A stretch of DNA of 64,000 nt. Origin: Prasinococcaceae sp. CCMP 1430. Its lineage: Eukaryota > Prasinodermophyta > Palmophyllophyceae > Prasinococcales > Prasinococcaceae. Shown here piece after piece: positions 39,709-51,052 of the stretch. The notes under the pieces are model-generated. The model made no database searches. It was not told where the DNA came from and was given only the letters and a program-made list of their open reading frames with translations. The position numbers and the translations under genes were made by a program. The first letter of the stretch is position 1; each line of letters starts with the position of its first letter. The DNA lies in NCBI GenBank assembly GCA_013416795.1, contig RQSC01000015.1:244424-308423 (forward strand), read 5' to 3'.

Positions 39709-42639
39709 ATGGCGACCGTGGCGCTCGCCGCGGCGCTCGCGATCAGTGCGCCGGCGCCTGCGGCAGGAGCGCTGCCCTGGTTGCCCGCGTGGCTAGGCGG
39801 CGCCCCGGGCTCAGACGGGCTCGCCATCGAGACTGTGTACACCTCAAAGAATCACTTTGGAGAGGGCTACCTGGCGGCGATCTTGGATGCTGGGCCCGAG
39901 GCAGTGACGCCGCGCGCGGCGCCGGGGGCCGGCTGGCGCCTGGTCATTCGCGGTGTGGAAGCCGCGCGCATCACGGTGCCTGTCAACGTGGTGCTGCTGG
40001 GCTTTCGCGGGGATGGCAACGCCGCCGAGCGGCTGAGCGTCGACGAGGAGGAGACTGCGGCGTGGCTGGAGGCGCTCGACGTCGATAGGCCGCACGTCAG
40101 AGTGGAGCGTGGCGAGGGCGCCGGCGCTGTCGGCGACAGGGCGGTCGCGCGTGGGAGCCCTGTGCATCTCAACTTCACCGTACATGCCGTAAACCTGGGC
40201 TCGCGTGCCACCGGCGTGATCGAGCGCCTCATCGCCGCGGCCTCGCGACCTGACGACCCGGAGGCGCCGCCGACGGCCAGGCAGACCTACCAGGTAGACC
40301 GACACGAGCTCGCGCGCGCGCTCGACTCGCTGACCGACGAGCTGCGGCTGGGCGAGCACGGCTACACCATCTTCGTGGCCAACGTGCACCGGCAGCGCGG
40401 CATGCCGCGGTACGGCTACCGATCCGGGCCATCACCGTCCGAGGTGGAGGCGCTGCTCGACAACGACCTCCTGGCGCAGGCGCGCTCCGAGCTGCTGAGC
40501 GAAGCGGGCGAGGTCGTGCGGCTGGGTGCGGCTGGCGACAAGACGCGGGACCCTCTCGCGCCGCCCTCGTTCTTCAACGCGCACCTTCGCGATCGGCCGG
40601 CGCCCAAGCTTCAGGCTCGCGACCTGCAGTTTGAGGCGAGCGCCTGGGCGGCCGCGCACGAGAAGGATGTGGAGCGCATGGAGCGCGCGCGCGTGCAGTC
40701 GCAGATGGAGAGCGACCCCGATCCGCTCTCGGCGGTGTCGTCAGTGGCCGCGGCGGTGCTTGCTGGGAAGCACGGGGATGCGGCTGCGGAGGGCCTCGCT
40801 CAGGCCATGGTCGAGCGCGCGCGCGCGGGTGGTGGATCGACCGAGTCGGTGGAAGGCGCTCCTTCCCTCTCGGAGTGCCTGACCGACGTGGTCTTCGGTG
40901 AGAAGCGCTGGATGTGGATCGACCTCACGGCCGGGCCCTTCTCGTGGGGGCCGCTCGACCCCGAGCGCGCCTCGGCGTTGCGATCGACGGGCTCGCTGCC
41001 CAGCGTGGAGACGATCCTCGGTGAGGGTGCGAAAAGCAGAGACCCCCGCGAGGCCGCGCATGAGGCCATGCTCCTCGAGCAGGAGCTGGAGTCGATGACC
41101 GAGTCGCGGTTTGCAGAGGTGGAGAGTGACGACGCGCACGACCTCGAGCTGATGGCCGCCGAGCTGGACGTGTACGAACAGTTCGCCAGGCGCCACTGCA
41201 ACGGCTGGAAGACCGCTCCACCGACGTGCGTGCAACTTCACAAGCGCGTGGAGGCAATGGAGCGAGAGTACGCGTCGCTCAAGTCCGAGCTTGCGAGCGC
41301 TCCCAGAGACTCGCACCTCCACAAGGCGGTCGATCCCCTGCGCTTCAAACGTGTGCGCGCATTGGACCTGTTCGGCGTGGGCAGGCAGGCGCAGCGTGCA
41401 ATGCACGGACGCGCCACGCTGCTGTCACGCGTGGGTGCGACCGTATCGCACGCGCTGCGCCACGTGGTTGCGCCGCCCACCGCCACGGGCGGTCGCTTGG
41501 GGTACTACGACCAGGCGCACATACACTTGTACCTGATCGAGCAACCGGGCCTGCCCATGGTGCTGCGCGCTACCGCCGAGCGCGAGGTCGAGGCCGTGCA
41601 GCGCGCGCTCGAGTCGCTTTCGCTGCCGGCACAGGCATTTCAGGTCACCATCCACAAGCTCTCCCTGGCGGACGACCCGGTGCTAGCGGTCGCGTACTCG
41701 GCCTCTCTGCGCTCGGCGAATGTGCCCGCACCAGGCGGGCCTGACGACGACAGCGCGGTTGCCCCACGCCACTACCTCGACACTGCAGCGTTGCGCAAGC
41801 AGCTCTCTGCGGTGGACGAGGCCGCGCGCTCGCCCGCGAGCAGCGACGCACGCGCGCGCGCAATCCATCGCCGCACTGCGGAGATACCGGTGTTCCTCTT
41901 CGCCCTTGACATGGATCATCCGGTGTTCGTGGACAACACCGACCACACCGCCATGGCCGTTGGCGACATGGTCATCGGCGTGCAGAGCTCCGCCGGCATC
42001 GTGCCCACCGGGCTCGCGTGCGGCGGGCAACGCGTGGCATCTGACGTCGGCCGCCCCGCCAAAGCGCTGGTGGCCGCCACGATCGAGCAGCTGTCGGGCT
42101 TGCTGCCCCCGCATGTCTCTGCACCGGTGCTGGGGAGCGATGTGGAGGAAGACTGGCTGTGGGCGACGGCGAGTGGCGCGATGGGCGCGCTCTCGCCCGA
42201 GAGCGACGTCTACGAAGTGCACCGCGACGCCGTGCGCCGAGCTGCGATGATCCACGAGATCGAGGACGCGGTGGCCGCCGCGAACGAGGCCTACGATACC
42301 CTGGACGCGCTGCCGCGTCACGCGACGCACGCGTTCGCGCCCGGCGCCCTCGTGCGCGCGTATCGCGAAACCCTCGAGGGCATCGCCTCTGTGGGCAAGG
42401 CCGCGGGCGAGCTCGACTGGGAGGGTGCCGCGCGCGCGGTGGCGCCGCTGCGCGCCGCCGTCGCGGCGCTGCGTGCGCGCGTGGCTGAGGTCGCCGAGGC
42501 GGCCGATCCGGCGGCGTGCATGCGTCGCAGGCGGCTTGTGCTCGGCTGGCCGGCGCTGCTCGGCCTCGCGAGCGCTGGCGTGGCGCTCACCATCCTCTGC
42601 CTGCTGCGTAGCAAGCCGCACAAGGCGCATATCAACTGA
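39709..42639 (+). CDS. Large lumenal type I membrane protein, plant SPOT1-like family
   Basis: A 976-residue single-exon protein. It has a signal peptide (TVALAAALAISAPAPAAGA), a long lumenal region and one C-terminal membrane helix (ALLGLASAGVALTILCLL) with a basic tail. Recognisable blocks are RITVPVNVVLLGFRGDG, RWMWIDLTAGPFSWGP, and IPVFLFALDMDHPVFVDNTD. From memory these match the plant proteins At5g58100 (SPOT1) and At3g28720; the biochemical function is unknown, and SPOT1 is linked to pollen wall formation. In an alga it may act in secretory-pathway wall or scale assembly. Start chosen at 39709 because it directly precedes the signal peptide. Confidence 0.8.
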   Translation: MATVALAAALAISAPAPAAGALPWLPAWLGGAPGSDGLAIETVYTSKNHFGEGYLAAILDAGPEAVTPRAAPGAGWRLVIRGVEAARITVPVNVVLLGFRGDGNAAERLSVDEEETAAWLEALDVDRPHVRVERGEGAGAVGDRAVARGSPVHLNFTVHAVNLGSRATGVIERLIAAASRPDDPEAPPTARQTYQVDRHELARALDSLTDELRLGEHGYTIFVANVHRQRGMPRYGYRSGPSPSEVEALLDNDLLAQARSELLSEAGEVVRLGAAGDKTRDPLAPPSFFNAHLRDRPAPKLQARDLQFEASAWAAAHEKDVERMERARVQSQMESDPDPLSAVSSVAAAVLAGKHGDAAAEGLAQAMVERARAGGGSTESVEGAPSLSECLTDVVFGEKRWMWIDLTAGPFSWGPLDPERASALRSTGSLPSVETILGEGAKSRDPREAAHEAMLLEQELESMTESRFAEVESDDAHDLELMAAELDVYEQFARRHCNGWKTAPPTCVQLHKRVEAMEREYASLKSELASAPRDSHLHKAVDPLRFKRVRALDLFGVGRQAQRAMHGRATLLSRVGATVSHALRHVVAPPTATGGRLGYYDQAHIHLYLIEQPGLPMVLRATAEREVEAVQRALESLSLPAQAFQVTIHKLSLADDPVLAVAYSASLRSANVPAPGGPDDDSAVAPRHYLDTAALRKQLSAVDEAARSPASSDARARAIHRRTAEIPVFLFALDMDHPVFVDNTDHTAMAVGDMVIGVQSSAGIVPTGLACGGQRVASDVGRPAKALVAATIEQLSGLLPPHVSAPVLGSDVEEDWLWATASGAMGALSPESDVYEVHRDAVRRAAMIHEIEDAVAAANEAYDTLDALPRHATHAFAPGALVRAYRETLEGIASVGKAAGELDWEGAARAVAPLRAAVAALRARVAEVAEAADPAACMRRRRLVLGWPALLGLASAGVALTILCLLRSKPHKAHIN

Positions 42640-42869
42640 GCGCGGTCGGAGGTGGTTGCGCGGTCGTAAGGTGAGCTTTGGGGGGGGACGAAGCACCAGT
42701 GCGCGGACGCACGCGCGCGCGCGTGCGCAGGCGCAGTGGCGAGCGCAGGCCCCAAGCGGACGCGTCGCGCCACGTGTTTTCCACCGGCTGAGCGAAATGA
42801 ATGGCTACGGTCGGCTGTGGCACCGGCGGCGCACGTGCGCGTGCGCGCCGCGGGGCGCGCCGCCGCGGC

Positions 42870-44257
<1,388 letters not shown>

Positions 44258-44972
44258 CGCTCCTCCTCCCTCCCGCTGCTCCTGCTGCTGCGCGCGCGCG
44301 CGTGCGTGCGAGGGGGGAGGAGGGAGGGGGGGGCTGGGCAGCACTGCCTCTCGCGCGCGCTGTGGCGGGAACGGATGCGATGCGCACAGATGCCGTTATC
44401 GAACCGCACTTATCCTCGCCATAATAACGGTTTTCAATGTAGGGTTATTTTATATCCCATCAATGAGACTCATTTTGATGGGTATTTTCGGTGTGTTTGT
44501 GGGGGGGCGATGTTTGGGTTTCGTCGTGCGCAAACTTCGCCATGCGAAGTTTATCGGCATCCAGGCTGTGAAGCAATGCATAGGCCCAGGGCTGACGTGC
44601 GTCCCCCGCGTGCTGACGTGTGCCGCGGCGTGGCAGGCCCGCGGCGCGTGCTCAAGGCCGCGCGCGGGGCAGCGCTCGCCGCGACGCCGTCCAGCCGGCC
44701 AGGCAGCGACCGTGCCGCGCGGCCGCCGCCCGACCGCCAGCACGCCGGGTGTGTGTGCGTCGGCCGCGTGCGTGTGTGTATTTTGTTTTGTTAAAGAGCC
44801 GCCGCGGCACGGCACAGCCGCGCCCCCGTGGGGCATTGCAGGGAGGGGGGCGGTGTGTGGCCGCGGGCGGCACTGCCCGCGCTGCGTGTGAGCACGCGCG
44901 CACCAGCCACCACGCGCGCAGGGGTGGTGCGTTCATTAGATGGGCGGCACGCGTGCTCTGATCGAGACCGAA
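44258..44972. promoter_or_regulatory. AT-rich island with short inverted repeats upstream of adenylate kinase
   Basis: Bases 44400-44500 are strikingly AT-rich. An imperfect hairpin lies at 44456-44482 (arms CCCATCAA...TTGATGGG, continuing TGAG/CTCA with a 2-base bulge). A perfect 9-bp hairpin lies at 44532-44552 (AAACTTCGC, loop CAT, GCGAAGTTT). The interval includes the adenylate kinase promoter and the RPL26 3' end. No coding pattern. Confidence 0.5.
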
Positions 44973-46017
44973 TTAGTCCACGTCGACCATCGCAGCCACC
45001 TCGCTCTCCGAGAACTTGCCCGCCGCCTTGCCGTCCTGCGCGGACTTGTTGCGGCGCTCGAGCAGCGCCTTCCTGTCCTTGTCAAGCTTGATCTTGGTGA
45101 TCTCCACCTTGGAGGGGTCGAGGCCGACCGAGACCGTAGCGCCGTTGACCTTCTCGCGCGTGATGCGCTCGACGTGGATCACCCACTTCTTGCGGTACAC
45201 CGTGACGACCTTGCCCTCGCGGCCCTTGTAGGTGCCGCGCACGACGCGCACCTCATCGTCCTTGCGGATGGGCACGCAGCGCACCTGTGATGTGATGTTT
45301 GTGTGTGTGACGGAAAGGGGGGCATCCGCACGCACGCTAGTCAGCATTCGCGCACAGCGTGCCAGCGGCGAGCGCCCCCGAGCGCCCCGGGCACACACAA
45401 GAGAGAAGGAATGCAGCGAGCGGGACTGGCTGGGAAAAGGTCCGCGGAGGCGTGCGACGGGCGGCAATGCGCACGGCAGCCGTCGCCCGCTCGCCGCGGT
45501 CATCGCGAGGGCAAGAGGGCAGCCCGGCGCCCATCGCACCCCTATGCCCCGCGCATGCTCACGATCCGTCCGCGAAAGGAGCGCGGGCGATGCACCTGGC
45601 TTCGCTGCTTCCCGCACCCGCGAGCGGCAGCGCGGCCCGGCGCTCGCGGCGCGAATCCTCACGGGCGGATGGTGGGTGGTGGCGGAGGCAGCGCGCAGCG
45701 CGGCGGCAGCCTCGCAGCGCGCATCGTGAGCGCCACGCCGGTGGCGGTGCCAGCCATCACGCTGGCCTTCGGCTACATGATCGTGTTCAACACCGACCTC
45801 GCACCCTGGCTGGGCTCGATGCCGCTAGCAGAGCGCCCCCACACGCCCGCGAGCCGCCGCGCCGCGGCGCGCCGCGTGCGCGACGCACGTTGTACTTCTG
45901 CTTGAGCTCGTTGGAGAGCGGCGTGGACATGCGGCGGCGGCGCTCCGACGAGGGCGCGTCGAAGTGCGCCTTGCGCTGCTTCCTGCGCGACGAGGTCACG
46001 TTCGCCGAGAACTTCAT
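44973..46017 (-). CDS. RPL26: 60S ribosomal protein L26 (uL24)
   Basis: Exon 1 45889-46017 and exon 2 44973-45284, with a 604-base intron (GTGCGTCG...CATCACAG, phase 0). Splicing joins LKQKYN to [17 protein letters not shown]. The product is 146 residues: [20 protein letters not shown] at the N-terminus, the KOW motif [15 protein letters not shown], and [21 protein letters not shown]26 sits near the peptide exit tunnel of the large subunit. Length and sequence are standard. A coding-looking ORF on the opposite strand lies inside the intron. Confidence 0.97.
45669..45905 (+). CDS. Possible nested small membrane-protein ORF inside the RPL26 intron
   Basis: Plus-strand frame with strong G/C third-position use from about 45717 to 45830. 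The translation includes [20 protein letters not shown] and [13 protein letters not shown], a single hydrophobic helix followed by an amphipathic end. A pyrimidine/AG site (CCTCGCAG, ending 45717) could be an acceptor. The frame after about 45835 (Pro/Arg/Ala-rich) looks non-coding, so a splice donor may precede it. I do not recognise the protein; small thylakoid or mitochondrial subunits have this look. Confidence 0.35.
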   Translation: MVGGGGGSAQRGGSLAARIVSATPVAVPAITLAFGYMIVFNTDLAPWLGSMPLAERPHTPASRRAAARRVRDARCTSA

Positions 46018-46627
46018 GGCGGCTGGCGGGGGTGGGGTGCGTGCGCGCACTGTGGCGCGCGGCAGAGAGGAGCGACCGCGCGCAGCCGCCGCCCCGAAAA
46101 CCAAAAAAAAAGAAAAAAAGGAGTGCAACGCATTTTCGGTTCCGTCGGACGAAATGAGCATCTTCGGCCCGTAATTAAATGACGATAATCGTACACAACG
46201 CGGCTTCGAGGAACGTTAAATCCAATCCGACGGGTTTTTTTAATGGTTTGTCTTTGTTTTTTGTTTTTTTCGGGGGGGTGCGGCGGGCGGCGTCGCTGCC
46301 GAGGCACCGTCGCAAAACCAACAAATAAATCAAAATCAAAATGTTCTGCTCTTCCGTATGTTTTGATAGTATTTAAGATCAATGCATTTGGGAGGTATTT
46401 GGGTCGCACATCCGAAAATATTAGAGGTTCGCGGACAATAGGATGGCGCCACACGAGAGGTCTTTCGTAATTGTTATTTTGGACGGCGGGTGAGCGTGCG
46501 CACAGCGCACGGAGCGTGTGAGGGTGCTGTGTGCGCGCGTGCGTGCGTGCGAGCGTGGGGGGGTGGGGGGTGCGTGCGTGCGTGCGTGCGTGCGTGCGCA
46601 CGTGCGTCGGTGCGCGCGCCGCGCGCC
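46018..46627. promoter_or_regulatory. AT-rich divergent interval of RPL26 and DnaJ genes
   Basis: Bases 46085-46480 contain A-rich and T-rich runs (for example the T-rich run near 46250) in sharp contrast to the flanks. A TGCG repeat follows at about 46570-46608. A strong promoter for RPL26 is likely; no specific motif was identified. Confidence 0.45.
46570..46608. repeat. TGCG tetranucleotide repeat
   Basis: About nine copies of TGCG, some imperfect, just upstream of the DnaJ gene. Confidence 0.85.
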
Positions 46628-47759
46628 ATGTGTTCCCTGCGGTGTACGCGGTGGTGCGCGCGGGGGGGGGCGCGCACCACTCGCTGCGTCCGCGTCGCGC
46701 GCGCCGACGCCGACGCCGTCGTTCTCGCGCGGCTTCGCGGCGGCGGCGGCCTCTTCCTCCGCTTCGGCCTCCTCGCGTCGCGACTACTACGAGGAGCTCG
46801 GCGTCCCGCGCGGCGCCGACGCCGCGGCCATCAAGAAGGCGTACCACGCGCTCGCCAAGAAGTACCATCCCGACGCCAACGGCGGCGACGCCGAGGCGGC
46901 CGCGCGCTTCCAGGACGTGCAGCGCGCGTATGACTGCCTGAAGGACCCGGCGAGGCGGCGCGAGTACGACGCGGCGGGCGGAGACCCGCGCGCGTACGAG
47001 GAGGGCGGCTTCCGCGCGGGGGGCGCCCAGGGCTTTGGCGGCGGCGGCGCGCAGGGCTTCGGCGGCTTCGGCGGCGGGCGCGTGGACATGGAGGACATCA
47101 TGCGCGAGTTCTTCGGCGGCGGCGCGTTCGGCGGCGGCATGGGGGGAATGCGGCGCGAGGACGGCGCCACTGTGCAGGTGGAGGTGGAGGTGAGCCTGCG
47201 CGAGGCCGCCAAGGGCCTGCGCCGCACCATCAGCCTGCCCGAGGTGGACGCCGCCGGCAGGCAGACGGGAGGGGTGAGGCAGGTGGAGCTTGACATCCCC
47301 GCGGGGGTGGGCAGCGGCGTGCGGCTGCAGATGAGGGGTATGGGGGGGCCGCCGAGGACGGGGCAGGGGCGCGCGGGCGACCTCCTCGTGCAGGTGCGCG
47401 TGCGGCCCGACCCCACGTTCGAGCGCGACGGCGACGACGTGCACGTGGAGGCGTCGGTGCCCTTCCCCACGGCAGCGCTAGGCGGCAGCGTGCGCGTGCC
47501 CACGCTCGACGGCGACATCTCCATGCGCGTGGGCGCCGGCACGCAAGGCGGCGCGCAGCTGCGCCTGCGCGCGCGCGGTATGCCGCGCCTGCGCGGGGGC
47601 GGCCGCGGCGACCAGTTCGTGCACCTGAAGGTGGACGTGCCCAGGCGTCTCACGCCGCGTGCGCGAGAGCTGCTTGAGCAGCTGCAGGAGGAGCTCACCG
47701 ATGGGGCCGCGGGCGACAGGGCGGGCGGCAAGCGCGCCCGCGCGGCAGGGGCCTACTGA
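46628..47759 (+). CDS. DnaJ (Hsp40) co-chaperone without zinc finger, probably organellar
   Basis: The J domain is RRDYYEELGVPRGADAAAIK with the HPD motif in KKYHPDANGG. A Gly/Phe-rich stretch (GGAQGFGGGGAQGFGGFGGG) follows, then the C-terminal substrate-binding barrels (VEVEVSLREAAKGLRRTI, VRQVELDIPAGVGSGV, GGSVRVPTLDGDISMRV). CXXCXGXG repeats are absent, so it is a type II protein. The segment PTPTPSFSRGFAAAAASS before the J domain looks like a mitochondrial or plastid presequence. The coding frame has no ATG; the ATG at 46628 (MCSLRCTRWCARGG) is one base out of frame across a run of about ten Gs at 46661-46670, so a one-base sequencing error there would supply the start. Confidence 0.85.
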
Positions 47760-48366
47760 GCGCGCCTCCCCGCGTGCCGCCGCGCGCACGCGCGCGCGCG
47801 CGCGCACACACACACAGAACCATTATTTTGTCGCCGCATGGGACTGCACCGAGGGGCACAGCTGCGCTGCACGTGCCCGCGGCGCGCCAAGGCGTTGCGA
47901 ATGTGAGAGAAAGGCTGTCGGACCTGCCCCCTCACGCAAACCAGCGCGCGAGCGAGCGAGCGCTCAAAGCGTACAGCGCGTTCGCTCACGCACGCACACG
48001 CGAGCGCAGCCCGTCGCGCGGGCGCGAGCGCGTTGAGCGCGTGTCGCACAAAAGCTGCCGGTCTGCACAATATTACGACAAACATCCCGGCCTGTCCCTC
48101 GCGTGGGCGCTGGCTGCAGCAATGGTAGCGCCCAGTTGTGGGGGAAGTCGGCGCGAGGGCGGGCGGGCGCGTCGAGGCGCTGCAGCGCGAGCGCCGGCCA
48201 GTGCGGGGGAGGCTCCGTGCCTCCCCTCCCGCTATGTATGCCGGCGCCTGCCTCGAGTGCGTCGCGCGCGCGCGCGCCGTGCGTGGTGGCACGGCGGCGG
48301 CGCGCGCGGCGCGCGGCCCGTCCCCCCTCCCCGTTCCCTTCCGCCGATCGCCTCTCGCGCGCACGC
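47760..48366. other. Convergent interval between DnaJ and RACK1
   Basis: About 600 bases holding both 3' UTRs. It includes a CG/CA dinucleotide run at 47785-47816. No coding pattern seen. Confidence 0.4.
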
Positions 48367-49329
48367 TTAGGCGATGGTGGAGCGGCCCACGACGTACACG
48401 CGGATGAGGTTGTCGGTGAAGCCAGTGAAGAGGGTGGAGCCGTCGGCGCTCCACGCCATCGACACGCAGTAGGGCGCCTGGGCCTTCTTGCCCATGGGCG
48501 GGAACTCCGGGCGGAGCTCGTCCACGATGGACTTGGACTCGAGGTCCCAGATCTTGATGACCGACTGGGTGGCCGCGCACAGCCAGTAGCGGTTGGGCGA
48601 GAAGCACAGCGAGTGGATGATGTCGCCGGCGTCGAGCGAGTACAGGCGCTTGCCCTCGGCGAGGTCCCACAGCATGGCGACGCCGTCCTTGCCGCCCGAG
48701 GCGCACAGCGAGCCGTCGGGGGAGACGGTCACGGTGTTGATGTAGCCGGTGTGGCCCACGAGGTTGGTGCGGAGCTTGCAGTTGGTGAGGTTCCACACCT
48801 TGACGAGCTTGTCCCAGCCGCCCGACACGATGATCGGGTTGGAGGTCACCGGCGAGAAGCGCACGCACGACACCCACTCGGTGTGGCCCTCGGGCTCCTG
48901 GATGGTGTACTTGCACTCGCCGAGGGTGTTCCACAGCTTGATGGTCTTGTCGCGCGAGCCCGACACGATCTGGCGGTTGTCCACCGAGAAGGCCACCGAG
49001 AGCACGTCCTTGGTGTGGCCGAGGAAGCGGCGGGTGGTCGCGCCGGTGTTCAGGTCCCACAGGCGCAGGGTGCCGTCCCACGAGCCGGAGAGCGCGAACT
49101 GGCCGTCCGAGGAGATCACGACGTCCTCGACGAAGTGCGAGTGGCCCTTCAGCGCGCGGCGCGCATGGCCGTAGTTGCCCTCCTCGCGGGTGAGGTTCCA
49201 CAGGATGACGGTCTTGTCACGCGACGACGAGATGAGGGTGTCGCCGTTGTCCAGCGGGCAGGCGATCGAGGTCACCCAGCCGGAGTGACCCTTGAGGGTG
49301 CCGCGAAGGGTGAGGTTCTCAGCCTGCAT
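48367..49329 (-). CDS. RACK1: RACK1, 40S-associated WD40 protein
   Basis: A single-exon, 320-residue seven-bladed propeller. Blades show the WD pattern with GH near the start and WD at the end: [14 protein letters not shown] to [23 protein letters not shown] to [23 protein letters not shown] to [22 protein letters not shown] to [26 protein letters not shown] to DGVAMLWDL, then the last two blades ending [15 protein letters not shown]1 binds the head of the 40S subunit and scaffolds signalling proteins such as PKC. Length matches plant and animal RACK1. The start ATG at 49329 ([15 protein letters not shown]) is standard. Confidence 0.98.
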   Translation of the reverse strand: MQAENLTLRGTLKGHSGWVTSIACPLDNGDTLISSSRDKTVILWNLTREEGNYGHARRALKGHSHFVEDVVISSDGQFALSGSWDGTLRLWDLNTGATTRRFLGHTKDVLSVAFSVDNRQIVSGSRDKTIKLWNTLGECKYTIQEPEGHTEWVSCVRFSPVTSNPIIVSGGWDKLVKVWNLTNCKLRTNLVGHTGYINTVTVSPDGSLCASGGKDGVAMLWDLAEGKRLYSLDAGDIIHSLCFSPNRYWLCAATQSVIKIWDLESKSIVDELRPEFPPMGKKAQAPYCVSMAWSADGSTLFTGFTDNLIRVYVVGRSTIA

Positions 49330-49630
49330 TTGAGCGGGCGAGTTCCCGGGAGGGCGCGCCGGCGTCAGCGTACGTGGCGTATGTGCTCAGGACATGCCCG
49401 TGCGCCGCGAGCGCCACAGCGCAGCTCGATTCGACTTCGGCGGGCACCAACGGGTCCGCGACGCGCTCGCGCTCGCGCAACTCGCGGAGCGCGTGCGCCA
49501 CGTGCACCGCCGCCGCGCGGCACGGCACTGCTTCGGGCCTGCGCTCCTAGGGTTGGCGCCCGCCTCAAGGAGCAGCCGAAGGCACTCCGGGTCGCTGTTC
49601 GTTCCGCCACGCGCGGATCGCGCTCGCGTG
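49319..49630 (-). pseudogene. Frameshifted ankyrin-repeat fragment overlapping the RACK1 start
   Basis: Read on the minus strand: NSDPECLRLLLEAGANPRSA, an ankyrin-like helix pair, then a frame change near 49543-49550, then AAAVHVAHALRELRERERVA and [20 protein letters not shown] ending TGA at 49319. Both halves have coding-like third positions. One extra G in GGCCC would fuse them. The stop lies inside the third RACK1 codon. It could be a decayed gene end, or a functional upstream gene spoiled by one sequencing error; a start was not found. Confidence 0.45.
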
Positions 49631-49639
49631 TGCCACCGC

Positions 49640-51052
49640 GCCAGCGCGCCGCCCGCCCCCTCCCACACACCCCACATGCACATCGGCGGCGCATGCGGCG
49701 CGTGCGGGCTCGCTCTCGCACGCGGCGAGCCCGCACGACGCACGTGTCACACGTGTGAAGACGCGCATTCGTGCCCTCGTGCGTGCTCGTCCCGGCGTGG
49801 ATACGCAGACTCGTGAGCAACCTGCCGTACGCGCTCTCGACGGCAAGCAATTGAATGCGCGTGCAGAGCGGCACTGCAGTACAGTACGCCCGCAGTGCTG
49901 ATACGCATGTGGCGTCAGACGGTCAGCCGCGAGCTGCCGAACACACCCGCAACTGGTCGCGCCGGCGGCAGACGCTTTGACAGCCGTGCGGGCGCATCGT
50001 CGTCGCGTGCCAACGCGCGCCCTCTCCGCCAGGGGGGGCTTGGAAGGTGGGCGGTCGTCAGCGTCAGGGGGCGGCGAGAGCGCCGCCGCGAGCTCCTTGG
50101 CGGCGGTCGTGCTCCTCGAGGATTTGACCGCATCGAACGTGCACGTGCGCGAAATATCATACTGTACCCTACGTACCTATGACCCCAAACATGAATTTGC
50201 AACCTGCACATTGTTCAGTACCCGGTACGTAAATTCACACGACGTAACCCGAACTTGATGTCCACCAACCAAAGACTTTCCCGTTTGTATGCGTAATGGT
50301 CGGCTGGGTGCTGCGTGCGCCATCCGATTGCCGTGGTTTTGCGCATTTTTGACGTAGGAATGGATGCTTCGTTTGAAAGAACGGATGCTGCGCGCGTTTC
50401 GGGCGCTCGTTTTTTGCTGCGGCCGCCGCCGGGACGATGCCACTGCGCGCGCGTGCAGCGGGCGCGCCGCCGCGCCGGCGCCCCCGCCGACGACGACGGC
50501 ACCCCTCCATCCTCCGCCCTCCCCTCCTCGCATCCGACGCGCGCGCGGCAACGCACCATGGTGAGCGTGAAGTTAGGGGGCAGGGGCAGAGCGCAGGGTG
50601 TGGCGCGATGGGAGCGCTGGGGCGCCGAGTGCGCCCTCGCGCGCGGGGGCGCCCAGGTCGAAACGAACCTTTTCTGGTCCAAGGTCAAAATGAAACCGCC
50701 GCCGGCGGCGCAATGCATTTTGACATGCAATGAGATCTCATAGCAACCCTGCGCGCCGCCGGCGGCCGGGATTCCACCGGTTCCGAGGGCGTAAATCTCA
50801 TGGAATCCATTGCGGATATAAGATGTTTCATCATGTAATATCGATGTGTTGGATTCGTCTGGATTCCGGATTAGGTTGCGCGTGCGTGTGGGTCGCGCCA
50901 TGAGCGGTCGCGCGCGGCGTGAGGAGGCGGCGGGGGTGGGCGCGCGAACGTCGCGGTGCCACTTCGCGAGGACCTTCGGGAGCGTCGTCACCAACCCCTC
51001 CCCCTCGCCCCCCGACCACCCCCTTCCTACCCAACCCACACCTCCACCCAAG
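49640..51052. promoter_or_regulatory. Long interval with two AT-rich islands upstream of RPS12
   Basis: No coding pattern. Bases 50150-50400 and 50690-50880 are much less GC-rich than the rest. They include GTACCCGGTAC (50218-50228) and a perfect 12-base palindrome ATGAGATCTCAT (50730-50741). A C-rich tract (50995-51050) immediately precedes the RPS12 ATG, like the pyrimidine-rich leaders of ribosomal-protein genes. Confidence 0.4.
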
